Origin: Brachypodius melanocephalos
Taxonomy: Eukaryota; Chordata; Aves; Passeriformes; Pycnonotidae
DNA: 64,000 bases
Assembly (NCBI GenBank): GCA_013398615.1
Contig: VZSR01003807.1
Coordinates: 11,027,405 to 11,091,404, forward strand
Direction: 5' to 3'
Shown: positions 33,285-47,100 of the stretch, one piece after another
Numbering within the stretch: position 1 is the stretch's first letter
How the letters are laid out: each line of letters opens with the position of its first letter
Translations under genes and position numbers: made by a program
The notes under the pieces: generated by a model
Seen by the model: only the letters and a program-made list of their open reading frames with translations
Told to the model about the DNA's origin: nothing
Databases searched by the model: none

Positions 33285-33545
33285 TTTTCCTTAATATCTA
33301 ATGTAAACCCTCCCTGGCACAACTTGAGGCCATTTCTTCTCATCTTGTTCACATAGTACCAGGGGGAAGAGACCAACACCCACCTGGCTACAGCCTCCTT
33401 TCAGATAACTGTGGAGAGTGATAAGGTCCTGGTTGAGCATCCTTTTCTCCAGGCTAAACAGCCCCAGCTCCCTCAGCCACTTTTCATAAGAATTGTGCTC
33501 CAGACCCTTCACCAGCTTCATTGCCCTTCTCTGGACCTTGTCCTA
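33285..33545 (-). mobile_element. CR1 LINE fragment, minus strand
   Basis: Minus-strand frame reads KLVKGLEHNSYEKWLRELGL then FSLEKRMLNQDLITLHSYLK and GGCSQVGVGLF, the C-terminal end of CR1 ORF2. Preceded on the minus strand by GGACAAGGTCCAGAGAAGGG-like sequence. No 3' tail is attached. Confidence 0.92.
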
Positions 33546-34431
33546 TCGTCCTAATGTCTTCAATTCAGTGCTTGATTACGTAGTGTTTACAACTACCAAA
33601 AACTTCTTAGCAATGTGCTCTGTATTTTTTAGTCCAATTCAATTTATACTGTCATTATAAAATAATCATAAAACATCTTTACGTCTTTGAAGAACAGTTT
33701 GGAAGTTGGGTAAATTCCTAGCATGTGCTGGCCTATTTGGGAGTCTCACAGGGTGTGACCATCAGCATGCTGCTCTTCCCATGCATACTGTGTAAAAGGA
33801 TCATTTCCTCCTCTCTGCACGTAGTCTCTGTTCTCTATTGCACTTGTGGGCAAAAGAGCCAAACTGGGAGTTTGCATCTGCTCAGGTTTTAATAATATTA
33901 TTCAGAGATACATCTTGATTAGCTGATTTTCTGGTCAGCTGCTGCTAAATCCTTTCCAGGTATAAGCTGATTTGAAGCTTTGATGTTTAATTGAAATGTG
34001 GTTTTGAGCCTGTTGTTAGTACTGGTCAGCACGCTGGAAAATGCAGCCTGACTTCTTGTGATACCAACTGCCAGGGTGATGCAGACACTTTTTTCCAATA
34101 AAGGCTAAATGAACAAAACTGCTCTTCTCTATAAACAACATACAGAGCATTCAAGAAAACCATAGTAAAAGGTCATTTTTCAAGTGCCAAAGAAAAGATC
34201 TCCAAAATAAGTAAATACTGGATTTACAGTGATCCTTACTATATTTATCTCCTTCCCTTTGCAGTGCATTAAGAGAAGTTCTGTGGGACTGGAAGAGACT
34301 GTGGTCCTAGAAACAATTATATCAATAATGTCTAAGTCAAAATTTAAAAGAGACACACCACTGATTTTGGCCTTTTCTTCTTTGTCTGTGCTCTGATCTG
34401 CAGCTGAGCGAGATTGCTAGAGCAACCACAT
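33546..34431. other. Intergenic DNA, no gene seen
   Basis: AT-rich sequence between two CR1 fragments; nothing else recognised. Confidence 0.5.
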
Positions 34432-35695
34432 ATCATAAAGTCATGAAGCAGACCTTAAAGATCATCTAGTTCCAATCACCCTGCTGTGGACAGGGACACC
34501 TTTCAATAAGCCAGGTCGCTCAGAGTTTCATCCAACCTGGTCTTAAACAATTCCAGGGATGGCGCATCCACAACCTCTTTGGGAAACCTTTTCTGGTGCC
34601 TTGCCACTTTATTTCAGTTTGATCCCATTCTCCTTTGTCCTGTCACTATATGATCTTGTAAACAGTCTCTCTCCATCTTTCTCACGGGCTGTCTTTTTCT
34701 CTTTTCCTCCTGAGACTTTACCTAACTGCCATGACTTGTCAAACATCTTAGGAAACAAGATATTTGAAAAGGAAATGTTTTCGAACAAACTTAGGAAAGT
34801 GACTTGGTAACTACATTAATCAATTCCCTCAGGACTCTGGGATGTGTTTCATCAGATCCCATTGACTTATATTCCTCTCCTCAGGTGGTCATGAACCTGA
34901 TCTTTACTTATAGTGGGAGGGACTTCACTCCCCCAGTCCTCATCCTGCTGTCCCTCCCCTTGAGATGTGAGGGGGAGAGCTTAACATTGAAGACTGAGGC
35001 AAAGAAGTTGCTGAGTACCTCAGCCTTCCCATCCATTGCTACCACTTTTCCATGATTGTTTATCAGGGGGTGCACCTTCTTTGACTTACTTTTTCTAGTT
35101 AATGTACCTGTAGAAGCTCTTCCTGTTATTTTTGTGTCCCTTGCCAGGTTCAGTTAGAGCTTCACCTTGGCCTTCCTCTTCCCCTCCCTACACAACCAAA
35201 CTTTATCTCTACACTCTTCACAGGTTACCTGTCGTTATTTTTACTATCTATGTATGTGCTTGTTTCCCTGTCATTTGACAAGCAGTTCCCGACTCAGCCA
35301 TGATGATCCCTTGCCTTCCTTGCCCTATCTCTTATTCCTAGAGATAGCTAACTATTGCACTCTGTAGAAGACATCCTTACAAATATACCAGCCCTGTTCC
35401 ACCTAGCCCATTGTCCCTGAGGGTAGAATCCCAGGGATCCCACTGACTATCTCCTTGAAAAGCTGAAATTCTGCTTTCCTAAAGTTCAGGGGTCTAACTC
35501 TCCTTACTTCACCCATATTCCTAAAGACAGCAAATTCCACCACTGTAGCCCAGACTGCCTCGAATCTTGATATCCCCAGCTAGCTCACTTGCATTGGTTA
35601 CCAGCAGATTCAGTAACACATCCCCCATGGTGGTACTATTGCCTGCCTGAAGTGGTTATAATGATGCCCATATCACTCCTGGAGGCACAGAGGTG
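34432..35695 (-). mobile_element. CR1 LINE, minus strand, with internal deletion of the RT core
   Basis: Minus-strand reading from 35695: GDVLLNLLVTNASELAGDI (end of the endonuclease domain), then KVHPLINNHGKVVAMDGKAE and VLSNFFASVFNVKLS (linker), then MGSDETHPRVLRELINVVTK (start of reverse transcriptase). At about 34790 it jumps to the 3' end of CR1, with VDAPSLELFKTRLDETLSDL and the CCTTTCAATAAGCC-type tail ending near 34432. About two thirds of the RT domain is missing. The element could be one internally deleted copy or two adjoining copies. Confidence 0.88.
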
Positions 35696-36189
35696 GTTTA
35701 GAACATTGCCATTCCTTCATTGTGTGGAAATGAACTACAGTCCATGTGTTTTAATCGATGTATCTGTATGAAAGTGGTAATAATGAAATGTGTCGAACAC
35801 ATCAGCTTTTGCCATCAGAGGAAAAGAAGAGCAAACATTGTGTAGATATAGGAGAAGCATTTAACAGAGGCTGGTGCACAGTGAAAGCTATAATATTTGC
35901 CATTGCAGGCATTCTCTTCTACAGATAGATACCTCCTCTGCTGCTGACAGCTCCATTCTCCACAGCCACAGAATCAGATTGGAGAAGTTGCTGTACATTC
36001 ATGAGCCCACCTAAAGCTATGCTGTGCTTTTCTGAAATGTGTGTACTGTTACAGAGGTTAAGTAAATCTGCTCTCAGACAGGCAAAGCTGATGGGGCTCA
36101 GCAACATTTAGTTGCAGATATTGGGATGTTCAAAAGTAAGAGTACTTTGTAATTTTAGACGTGGCATCGGTTTTAGATTGTATGGATTA
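35696..36189. other. Sequence between two CR1 copies, no gene seen
   Basis: About 490 bases with no CR1 similarity that I can follow and no recognised gene. Confidence 0.4.
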
Positions 36190-37330
36190 TATTGCACTGT
36201 CTTGAGATCATCTGCCCTTAGTTCCGGGTATAACTCCAGACTTTCACATCTCATAAAATACATCCAAATTCTAGTTTGGCTTTTCTAATCTTCTCCCTGC
36301 ATAACCTTGCAATATCCTCATAGTCCTTGCAAGTTACCTGACCCTACTTCCAGAGATGATAGATTCTCTTTTTTTCCCTTAATTCCAGCCTAAATTCTCT
36401 GTTTAATCAGGCTGGTATTTTTCCCTGATGACTTGTCTTTCTACAGTTGGGGACAGCCTGGTCCTGAATATTTAACAATTCCTTTCTAAAGCACATCCAG
36501 CTTTTCTAAACTCCTTTACATTTTAGAACTCACTGCCAAGGGACTCTGTCAATCACTGTCCTAAAGAGGCCAAAGTCTGGCCCATTGGAGGTCCAAGGGG
36601 GAAGTTCTGCTTGTACCTCTTCTTATTTCACCTAATACTGAAACTCTAACATTTCCTGGCCACTATGCCCAAGATAACCATTGACTACCAAATCACCCAC
36701 CAGTCCTTCTGTGTTCACAAATAACAGGTCTAGCAGGACACCTTCTCTGGAAGGCTCCTTTACCAGTTGTGTTAGGAAGTTGTCTTCCACACACTCCAGG
36801 AACTTTTGTATTGTTTCCTCTTTGCTTTGTTGTGTTTCCAGAAGCCATCTGGCAGGTTGAAGTCACCCATGAATACAAGGGTCGGCAACCATGAGACTTC
36901 AGGAATGCCTGCTGTATCTGTTTGTCCTGGTTGAGTGAAATACAACAGACTCCCACCACCATGATGTCCACCCTGCTGACCTTCCCCCTGATCTTTGCAC
37001 ACAGGCACATGCAGTTCCACCCCACCACCTCTCTTGCTTTGCCTGTGTCTTCTGAAAGATTTATTGGTATCCATTGCAGCACTCCAGGCATAAGAGTCAC
37101 CCCATGTTTCCATGATAGAAAATACATAACTTTTCTGTCGCACAATGGCTTCTAGCTTCTTGTGCTTGCTGCCCATACTGCATGCATTGGTGTAGATGCA
37201 CTTCAGTTGGGTTAATGGTTTTGCCCTCATCACAATCCTGCTAGCCCTAGGCTGATCTCTAGTGGCCTGGTCTTATCCCTTTCCCCCTCTGAGCATGGTT
37301 TAAGATCTCTTGATCTGCCCTGCCGGAGTT
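36190..37330 (-). mobile_element. CR1 LINE, endonuclease part, minus strand
   Basis: Minus-strand frame from 37233 reads LKCIYTNACSMGSKHKKLEA, then SIMETWGDSYAWSAAMD, RRHRQSKRGGGVELHV and VFMGDFNLPDGFW: motifs of the CR1 apurinic-type endonuclease (N, E, G-D-x-N). It continues with REGALLDLLF-like and GLFRTVIDRVPWQ-like sequence to about 36200. RT is absent, so this is a different copy from 34432-35695, which also holds part of the endonuclease. Confidence 0.9.
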
Positions 37331-38879
37331 GGGCCGTAGTTTCTGTGAATCTGCCTTGACCGAGTTAAAAAAATATCTGTGGGGGTGGTGTGTTGTAAAG
37401 ATTTGTCCTGTATTGTAAGTGAAGTGGCTTTGTTGAAGACAATTATCACATCACAGAGTAATGCTAAATGAGGTATCTCAGGTTGGTTGAGAAATTAACC
37501 ACACTGACATTTCAGGATTCAGCAGTGTATGTAATATTTCTAGTATTCTTCTCACAGGGTGGAGTGAGAAGATGCTATCAGACTTACGTTGTACTAGATC
37601 TAGTCTAAAAAAAAAATAAATGTCTTACACTGAGGAAACAGTAATTACCCTTATTCTCTCCTTTTTCAAAGACTAAGAAGAGATGGTAGTTTTCTCAGTT
37701 GTTGCAAAAATGTTTTTGAAAGAAACTATCTCAAAACTCAGGAGAGGAAGATAGAGAGAAGGAGAGAAAAAAACTCAGGAGAGGAAAGATCTGATGTTTC
37801 TGAAATAAGAAAATTTTCTTAACAGAAAAAAAAAAACCCAGATAGCATTTTAACAACTGTTTTGGAATATATCTCAATGTAGCATATGAAAATCTGACAT
37901 GATCTTATTTACAGATCTCCTTTGTTTCTTTGACTACAGTTAGAAGAAAATACTTCATAAAATGCATTCTGCAGTCATTTTAATTGTTAGCAAGCAGAGT
38001 TGTCTAAAAAGAGCTTTATACATACACTTTATATACGATGTGTACAGAAGCACAGTAACAGACACTTCCAAAATGTGCATATTGGGTTAGCAACACGCCC
38101 AGTAAAGCTCCAGACTGACTAATTCCCCCATGCCATGCTACAAGAATTTGAAAGGAGTTACATACAATATAGTTTACTTACTTGAAACAGACTTTGAATA
38201 TTAGGTCTGGGAAATAATGAAGCAAAACTGTGCTGATTTCCTGACAAGAAGGAGTTATAATCTACCCCGGAGCACTTTCCCCTCACAACAAAAAGGAACA
38301 GACTGTAGCTTTCCATTCTGCCAGAAAGCTGGCTCCTGCTGTCTATACCACGCACAGCAATTTAAGACATTGAGTGGAAAGCATGAATCAAACAGAAGCA
38401 TCAAATCTACTACAAATTAGATTATTATTTTTCCAGTAGGGCACCTGTATCATCTGGTAATGTCCACATCAGAAAAATTCATTTAGGAAATAAAAAGCTC
38501 ACTGGATTTAGAAGTTCTGTGAAAGGCTATGCAGTGTAGCAAGATTGTCAAACAAAATGAGGAGCAGGAAACCACAAAAACCCCAGCAGAAATAAACAGA
38601 AAACTTGATCACAGTCAATGATGACCATCAAGAATTGACAAAGGAACACTTTAAGCTTTAGTGCTTTGCAGGTGTAAAATATTTGTGAGTGAAAAGGACT
38701 CAAGACGGATCAGAAGAGCAGAATCCCAAACTTTGTCTGGCATCCAGGGGGAATTAATGATACAAAATTAAAAAGTAGTTCTGAGAACACGTGGGCTCAC
38801 ACAAAACTAAGACATGAAGAATGAGAAGAGGCAAAAGGGAGAAAAAGGAGGATGAGGCAGTGTTAAGGAGTTAGGGATG
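37331..38879. other. Intergenic DNA, no gene seen
   Basis: AT-rich; contains a GA-rich patch (37735-37792) in which AACTCAGGAGAGGAA occurs twice about 36 bases apart. No exon recognised. Confidence 0.5.
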
Positions 38880-39339
38880 TGTCCTGATTCCAGCCAGAAA
38901 AGGGTTCATGTCTGCAGTAGCCAGGAGGGGCATGACCAGGACCATGAGGTTTCTCTATACCACCTCATGCCAAAGCAGGGGGCAGGGGAGGGGTGAGTTC
39001 CTTCCAGTCAGGCCGATGGTGAAGGGAGTGGTCCAGGTAGCGCCAAGCTCCCCATGGTGAGCGCTTGAATGTGAATCCTTCACTGCTTGTTATTTAATTT
39101 TAATAACATTCTCATATTAATATTGTTGTTGCTACTGTTTGTTACTTATTTCATTGCTGTTTCTAGTAAATTGTTACCATCTTAACCCTTGATATGTACC
39201 TTTTGTGCCTCCAGTTTCTCCTCTCCATCCTGCTGCAGGGGGAGGGAGAGAGGGAAGTGTGGAGTGAGACAGCGGCACATGGTTTGGAGTGTTTGAGTGG
39301 GAACACTAAATTGGGGGATTCCATTCCTAAACTATGACA
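38880..39339 (+). mobile_element. ERVL-like solo LTR, plus strand
   Basis: Starts TGTCCTGATTCCAGCC and ends AACTATGACA, the complementary-looking ends of avian ERVL LTRs (a TGTnnTGGTTT... start and ...AAACCACGACA end). It has a purine-rich GGGGCAGGGGAGGGG-type middle, a T/TTA-rich R region, then TGTGCCTCC, TTTCTCCTCTCCATCC and GAGTGAGACAGCGGC, the usual U5 order. No internal retroviral genes on either side. The flanking five bases (GGATG and AAATG) match at only three positions, so the target duplication is decayed or my ends are off by a few bases. Confidence 0.7.
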
Positions 39340-40775
39340 AAATGACAGTTTTCTAAACCATTCTACATAGATTTACAAGTTCATGTTAATCAGCTCTATT
39401 GTATAAAGACTTGTAAGGAGCCACTGAAGCCAGAGGACAACTGCAACCAGCTAGGTAGGGTAGGCCACATGGAGCCAGTCTAAACTGAACTTAATAAGTT
39501 CTCTCATTTGAATGCTGCACACAACTTTAACTACATGACATCCTCCTATAGATCTCACCAGCTGGACCGTGCTGGTTTACATTAAGAACTTCAATCTGTT
39601 ACTTTCCCTGTTGAATGGTTACAACTGGAGATATTTTTTTTAGATAGTTAGCTAGAATACTTACAGTTTCCATCAGTATAACTTTTCATTGCTTTAAAAA
39701 CTGGGGTAGGGATATAACTAGTCTTGAAGAAAGAGGAATTGAGAAAGAATTTGAACTTCAGGTGGTTCACAGAGTTACAAACAGAACTAAATAAGCACAA
39801 GTGTATTATTAAGGACGAAGCAAACAATGAACTGATACACTGCATCATCACTTCAGCTTTTGAAATTAAAAGACTAGCAACTAATTCCAAAATCCAATCT
39901 AAATTTCTAGTGTACTCTCTAGTATTCACCTTAGAGAAGTCGCTGCAGAAGTACAGGATACAGTGTTGTCACAGAGACAGATCTGTGCTGGAGCAGGGGT
40001 AATTGTGGAGAAAAACATAGTTAGGATTACATTTGGCTCATGAACTGGCCATAAAAAACTATTTCCACAAGGTGCCTTTGTCTGCTGTTACTGCCCCTTC
40101 TAAGAAAGGTACGGTGAGCACCTTCTCTCTGGAGCTCAGACACAATAGCCTCACGTGGCTTAGGAATGATTGTTTGTCAGATTCTATGCCACTGTATAAG
40201 GGGGGATTCACCTCTGACACCCCCATTCAAATTTTTATATGAACAGCCTTGGATAAGCAGCAGCAATAAGCTTAAGACATGTGTCTATTTGACTACCTGT
40301 GCTGACATGTGAGCTGGTTAAAGAAAAAATAAATTAAAAATAAAAGTTTAATTGAATCCAAAATGCCTAACGGTCTTAATCAGCAAAGCTAGCACACACC
40401 AGAGCCAAAATCATGCAAAATGTATTAAAGCAAAATGTAAACCTGGATCAATATTCAGTTAAAAATACATATTTTCAGATCAGAAAATCTATACTTTTTA
40501 AAGCAATGTTATATCAGATACACTGCTTTCCTTTATGTAAAACATATATCAGCATCTCCTTTAAAGTACAATATGATGCCAGTCAGTTTTGTTTCCACAA
40601 TAAAACATGCTCTTCACTTCTAAGAGTCAGATGGTGTGAAATAACCTCAGATTGTCCAGAGTTTAACAGATCCTCTCCTCTGAGGACTGTCTAAGAATGA
40701 GATCCAAAAGTAAGTTACAAGCTGCAAAAGGAAAAGTTCAGATTTGTTTCACAGTCAAAAATCACACTCATTAGA
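39340..40775. other. NMBR 3' flank, includes its 3' untranslated region
   Basis: Downstream of the NMBR stop on the minus strand. I found no AATAAA on that strand here; an ATTAAA variant is at 40347-40352, about 430 bases after the stop, and is the best nearby polyadenylation candidate. No other gene seen. Confidence 0.4.
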
Positions 40776-41177
40776 TCATAATGACATTTCTTGTTTCGAG
40801 TTGTGCCCATTCAGTTGTGTTGTGGTAGTTACTGTGTTCCTGGTATTGCTTTTCAGGGAAGTCATTTGAATGGCAGAAGAGTTGCACAAGTAGCTGGCAG
40901 ATCTCTCTTTCTGAGCTTTCTTCCTGCAGTGAAGCTGGTTGTTGAAATGTCTTCTAAAACTCTCACTGAGAAAATACAGTGCAAATGGGTTGACACAAGA
41001 GTTACAGAAGCTTAGCACTCGGGCCACCAAGGTAACAACCATATGTCCCATCGATGGATCAATCTTATTGTAGTGAAAAGATCTGTACATGTATAGCACG
41101 TGGTTAGGAAACCAGCAGATAGCAAAGAAGCCAACAAAAACTAAAACAATTTTTGCCAGACGCTTCCGAGTTTCCAT
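40776..41177 (-). CDS. NMBR: NMBR exon 3 (TM6, TM7, C-terminal tail)
   Basis: Begins with METRKRLAKIVLVFVG after a CTTTTCATCTTTTCAG acceptor and ends at the stop codon (40776-40778). 133 residues: TM6 (CWFPNH), TM7 (NPFALY), and a Ser/Thr-rich tail with HCRKKAQ, a Cys position often palmitoylated in this family. Phase 0 start. Confidence 0.96.
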   Translation of the reverse strand: METRKRLAKIVLVFVGFFAICWFPNHVLYMYRSFHYNKIDPSMGHMVVTLVARVLSFCNSCVNPFALYFLSESFRRHFNNQLHCRKKAQKERSASYLCNSSAIQMTSLKSNTRNTVTTTTQLNGHNSKQEMSL

Positions 41178-44100
41178 CTGAAAAGATGAAAAGAACCCAG
41201 ATGAACAACAACGAATAGAACTACCCCACATAACAGGCTTAATTAAAATATGTCACATTTTGCTCTGTATTAGCTTCAATAGTTGGCATGAGTAAGGCCA
41301 GCAAAAATGCTTCCTTCAGGGCCTGAATTACTTTTGCTATCTCATTTACTTTCCTTTTCCTCTTTGAGTTTACCTTCAGTGAACTTTCTTAGCTGTTTGT
41401 GGTTACATAAGATTGCTTGTTCTATATGATACACACAGCAAGAGTGATTCATGACCCAAGGAGCATGAAAGGATGTCATGAAATGTAACCTTTTCTCTTG
41501 AGGTCTCAGGGCTTGGCTTGAAACTTAAGTTTTCGTTAGAAAGTTATTTGGAAACTGTTGGCTTCAAAATCTAGAGATATCATGAGATAGACATTACTAG
41601 GGTGTTAGCCATAGAGTGGTACTTATATCCCTTTGTTTTTCACTGAGGGTCTCAGCTTGCACCTCTCTTGTAGGGAAACCACCAAAATTGCATTACACCA
41701 TCCAAAGCATCTTAATTCAAGGGAAAGGTGAAAGGTTCAGTTAATTGCAGTAAGATCACAAAATGTACCTTAATTGCAGTGCTAAGGTATAACAGATTAC
41801 ATTGTAGATACTGAGAGTGGCTGAAAAGATGGCAGGATATGAGCCTACACAGTGGTTCCAAACTGAGAGAGGGAGATAAACTGGCCAGGTAGAAGGCACC
41901 AAAGAGGGGCAGACAGTTTCCCCATATTCCTCCTAAAAAGTTTATTATGTATATCAGGTGTGAAGGTTTTTCAGAGGAAGGATGGTTTTCTCCTCTGCTC
42001 AGCTTTCTGGAGAAAAGGAAACCAATCAAGTGAATTTATTCTAACAGTTTTTCAAAATCTGTGAAATTAGTCTTTAAATAGTTTTCTTGGATGTATCTAA
42101 ACAAAAAACAGCAGGGAAATAAAAGATGGGAAAACTTTAACATTCAAATTTGGTAGCATTTGCACTCAGACAGATTGCAAGAGCAGACTAAAATTATAAG
42201 TATAGTGTGAATATTACACTTGGCTTAAAGTAACATGAGCTGATAGCAATAGTCTGAATTTATTTCCTCTTGCTGGGAAATATTTAAGTACACCAGAATT
42301 TTCTATTCTTTTGAGCCTCATAGATTAACAAAGAGAAAAAAACACTAAGTAGAATGAAAAAATGTGTTCTTACTTTGAAAATACATGTGAGTTCAGAAAT
42401 GTGGTATAAATTAAATATTGTTTCCATCCAGAGGGTTCAGCCAAAAGGCTCTATATTTCACAGGAAAATAAAATAATACATGAAGTGCTAATATATATGC
42501 ACTTTTGACAAGAAACAGACTAGAGTAGAAATGAAATGTTGCTCAAAAAGAATGTTAAGGAATGTAGTCTTTCTAAAAGAATGTGTGCATGCAAAGAGAT
42601 TTCTGTGAGTATGTAAGTTTTCTAAATTACTGGCAGAGAGAAAACCATTCAAAACTGTATAAATGGGCATAAGTGTTTTTCTCTATCAATAGTAATGCTT
42701 TTGCAAAGTAGTTGAGGCACTTTCACTGCAAAAGCTGTTGTTTGTACATATGTGTGTTCCTGCTAATGTTACTATCTTATTGCTTCCTGTGCCTTATGGG
42801 GAACATTGCCTTTGTCCAGCATTTTAAAATGCTTTGTCTCAAAGACATATGGAACCTATACCAAGGGTTTTATAGCATCTCTAAGAGAAAGGATATTAGA
42901 AAAGTGCAAGTTCAGTATTGTATCTGAGAAAGTTAAAAAAAAAATATCATTTAATCCTCTATGTTCATGATTCCAGCACTCCTTCATCTGAGGAGAATCT
43001 TAGATCCCCTAAGTAAAGTTTCCTCTGCCTATGTCAGTTTTCTCATTTCTAAGTCCAGTTCTCAAAACATTCATGTAAGATATCTTTCCTAAAATTATTG
43101 CCTATAGAGACAGTCATTAACTACATCATTAACTACAAAAACATAATTCCTCAGTAAGAATACAAGTTACAGCACATACAAACATATATACCTATCTCAT
43201 TTGCTCTTAGGAATGTGCATTATGGCAGTGAATTTATAGTTTTCCTTGTTCACAATCACTTACATACTGGGCTCAACATCGAGTGTAAAAACAATGAAAA
43301 TTTTGAGCTAATTCTTGGCTTATTGCATGTGGAAACTAAACTAATCCTCTGCAAAATCCAAGTAGTTGGATGTTATAATTTATTGACTTTCATTTGTGAG
43401 TGTATACAGCAAACAAATCTTTTACCAGTATGTAAAAAGCAAATTGCTTACCTGTCTTTTGGAATGCTCACTGTGTTCCCCAGGGATGTTGTGAGCACTT
43501 TTTATTAAACTCTTTGCAATATGATAGTAGTAGATACTGATAATTACAAGAGGGACAAGGAAATACACAAGGAAAAGCAGCACAGAATGGATCTTCGGGT
43601 GCATGTCATCTGTCATGGGGTATGGTATGCAAGCTGTAAAAGTGGCATTATCTGTGTCATTGATGTGAGCCAGTTCGGAGAACACTGCTTCAGGAACTGC
43701 TAGGAGCATGGAGATTACCCAGATGGCAGTGGCTTTAAGACAAGTCCATAGCACTGCACTGGAGGTCTGGATGTCCATGGGATTTACAATTGCTTTGTAC
43801 CTGAAATTGATCAAAATGCAGATACAAATTAAAAGGTATTCAAATTCAACATGCAATGCACAAGCCTACTTCATATATTTGACTAAATAATGTCATGGGG
43901 TTTTTTTATTTGAAATGTCAAGGGGCTTGTAATCTTTCTTTAACTTGCATTCCCTAAATCTATACCTTTTTTTTTTTTTTTGTATACACTCATCAGAGGA
44001 GGCAGAAGGAGCCCTGGATACAACCTGTAGCTGTGGATGCCCATTCTGTGCCGCTTTCATTGTGGTGAAAGTGAAGAATTAGCCATGGCTCTACCCTTTG

Positions 44101-47100
44101 CTTCTCCAAAAACCGCCAGCAAATCTCCAAATGTGCATCCTAGCTCGATGCTCCACACGTACCAGCACATGCACACTTAGTGTTACCGTCCTTCTTTCCT
44201 CATCTCCTGAAACCCAGGGCTCTCTCCTGCTGCAACCACAACTTTCCCACTCTAGGACACTCCCAGCCCCCCTCAGAGGAATATATTCATCTTCATAAAG
44301 TCAGACATATATGACCCCCAATGGCCTGTGCAGAAAGTGTTAAACTCTTACATAAAGTAAACATTTCCACATCAATAGCTGGAAACTGCTGCTCTACACT
44401 GCATTTTGGAAAGCTGTCTCATAATGTATGATTCCATATAAACATTTGTGGAACTGATAATTTCATAGCCCCTGCAATGGAAACAGGAAGCACTGAATGG
44501 AAATATCACTGTAGACCAAAGTAAAATAAATTAATAGAGGTAGACTTTAGTCCAGAATTCTTTTTTTTTTTTAAAAATCATTGCAGGAGGTGATACAAAG
44601 TCAAACTTTCCACAAGACAATGTACATGTAATAAGGACAAATATAATTTGAGAAATATATTTGAAGGATACCTTAAAGTTCCACTTAATTTTTTAATTTA
44701 TTATATTTTTTTAATGTAAGTAAATTATGCTTTAATGATTTTATTAAAAACTAAACCAAAACATTTCATTTTGTCTAAGCTCAATATGGAAGCTCATGGG
44801 ATTTTTTTTAACTTCATTTTTTTGTTTGTTTCTACATTCAATTTGATTTTGGATGGCTGTGATTTTTTCTGAAAGAGCAGAAGTTTTAAGAAGTGGAAAA
44901 AATTATTCGTCTTTAATATTCAAAGAAAAGTTTAATCAAATAAGAGGAGTCAGGAGAGATTAATACTCCAGGTACATAACTTTGTACATCCTCCGGTGTT
45001 TGTAGTCAGTGGAGAAATAGTTTCAGAGTGATTCAGTTTTTAGGTATATTAAATCACTCTCTAGGGTGCTTGGTTTTTTTCTCTGTTAGCTACACAATAA
45101 GCTTAGATTAAGGAGAACAGTAAGTTAGGTGCCTCTACTTGGTGATAAAATTCCATATCCATGCATGTTGATAGATATATACAAACATATAGATGTATAA
45201 ATATGCATGGTAAGAGCAAGTGTCTAAATACTTACCAAGTTTACACCCAAATATATCAAGGTTGCTGAAGGAAATGCTGATAAATGGAGCTGTGATCCCA
45301 AATACCCCTTAGGGCTAATTTGCAGGTCCTGACAGGTATTTCCTAGCCCCTCAACACCTTCAGCAGATGATGGCAACTGGCTATGCCATGAAAACATCTG
45401 GAGCAGAGCACCGTCAGGGTACCCAAGGAAACCTTTCCTTCAGAGAATATGTGAGTCAAAATGTGCCTTGGGGTCCTCCTTCTCAGGTTTCTGATAAACT
45501 GTTGGATCATTAAAAAATTAAAAATAATGGCTATTAATGTTCATATACTCTCTAAATTCAGAGAGAAAATTTTGACTGTATTTTCACCCCTATCATGGAG
45601 TAGAAAACAAAACTCACCAAACTGTCTCTGTTAATTTATATTTACCATTTCTGCCAACACAGAGAGAAGCTCCCTGGACACCAAGGTGTAAAGAAAGCCT
45701 TTATACTGCCATAGGAAGGACAGAAGTTTCTGCACAAAGCATGAATACTCCCCAGCACAAACTGTGACCTTATTATGCAATAATTGCTTCCTATTCCTGT
45801 CTGCCTTTATTTCATTACATAAAGACAGACCCTCTGTTTTTGAGGTGATGTCAAGTCCTTACATCCGCCCATTTTTAAAAAAGTTTGCATTCTCAGGGAA
45901 CAGCTCGTTTAGGGATTTTGGGGTAGGGGGAGGACACTGGATAAAAACAATGTTTTGTAGTACAGATTTTTTTCCTCTCCTTTTCCATTTCATTGCTTCA
46001 AAATATTTTGGCCACAGTCCTATGACCCAAGTAAATGATGATGCCACAAATAATTGTTTTAGCAGCAAATTGGCTTAGTTAATCTCTAAATGGAAGACTT
46101 TTTCAGAAGTCTTTACATTAGCAGAAGAGGTGACATACATTTGTACTATGGCATATATTGCTCTTTCAGCAAATAGTATGCTTTTCCCTGAGCCATAACT
46201 TACTCCAAGTGGAAAGGCATTGGTGCAGAGTGCCCTTTTTCACAAAACAGCTGAGTTTAGTGCAAAAAATCCCCCTTCTTTTATTCTACTTGCTACTTTA
46301 CTGACTACGACGTGGCACTCTTCCTAGGACTCAGCCCTTCAGTGTCAACAGGAAGAAAAATGCAGTGTTCTACAAAACCTGTCATCTTGTTTATATCTTT
46401 AAAAAGCTATAGAGTAAAAAGAAACAGGTTACAGATAAAATGAAATGTAAACTGAGTGTAATGAGAAGTGTTCTCAAAGTTCTCTTCCTTTGTATAAAAC
46501 CAGTGTAAGGCTAAAACATAGCACCAACCGTTCAAATTACAAACACCATGTTTTCTATCAATGAAACCAATGTCAGTAAATTAGACTAATACTGCAAATT
46601 GGTCAAATTAGTAAGTAAATTAATCTTTTCTTTTATTTCACTGATGAAAAAAGAGCAAATTATAGGTTGCCATGAAGTTCAGAAAATAATTATAAATATG
46701 CATTTGGTTTTAATTAAAAGCCTTCATTTAAATTCATCTTCCTACATCCTCTGTTATTATCACTGCTGACAAAAAGACCCCAACTCGGGATACCTTTCTT
46801 ATCTTTGTGTCTGTGATTTCTGCCAACAGACACAAGCACAAATTTACCCACTCTGCTTCAGCAGATTGGTTTTTTGTATAATTTTTTTTCCATTTTAAAG
46901 CAATCTCCTCCCTTCTACACAATCCCAAAATAAATTCATGAAAAGAATATCTTCTTTCTCCAGAGGTATAACATTTTGCTACCTACTAAACTCCAATCTA
47001 TTTTATCTACTTCTCCTAACTTTTGTTTTCCAAGACTTTCTAAAGGTATTTCTTAGCTGCATTACAATGGAAAGCTCTACTCCTATTTCTGCTGCATCCA

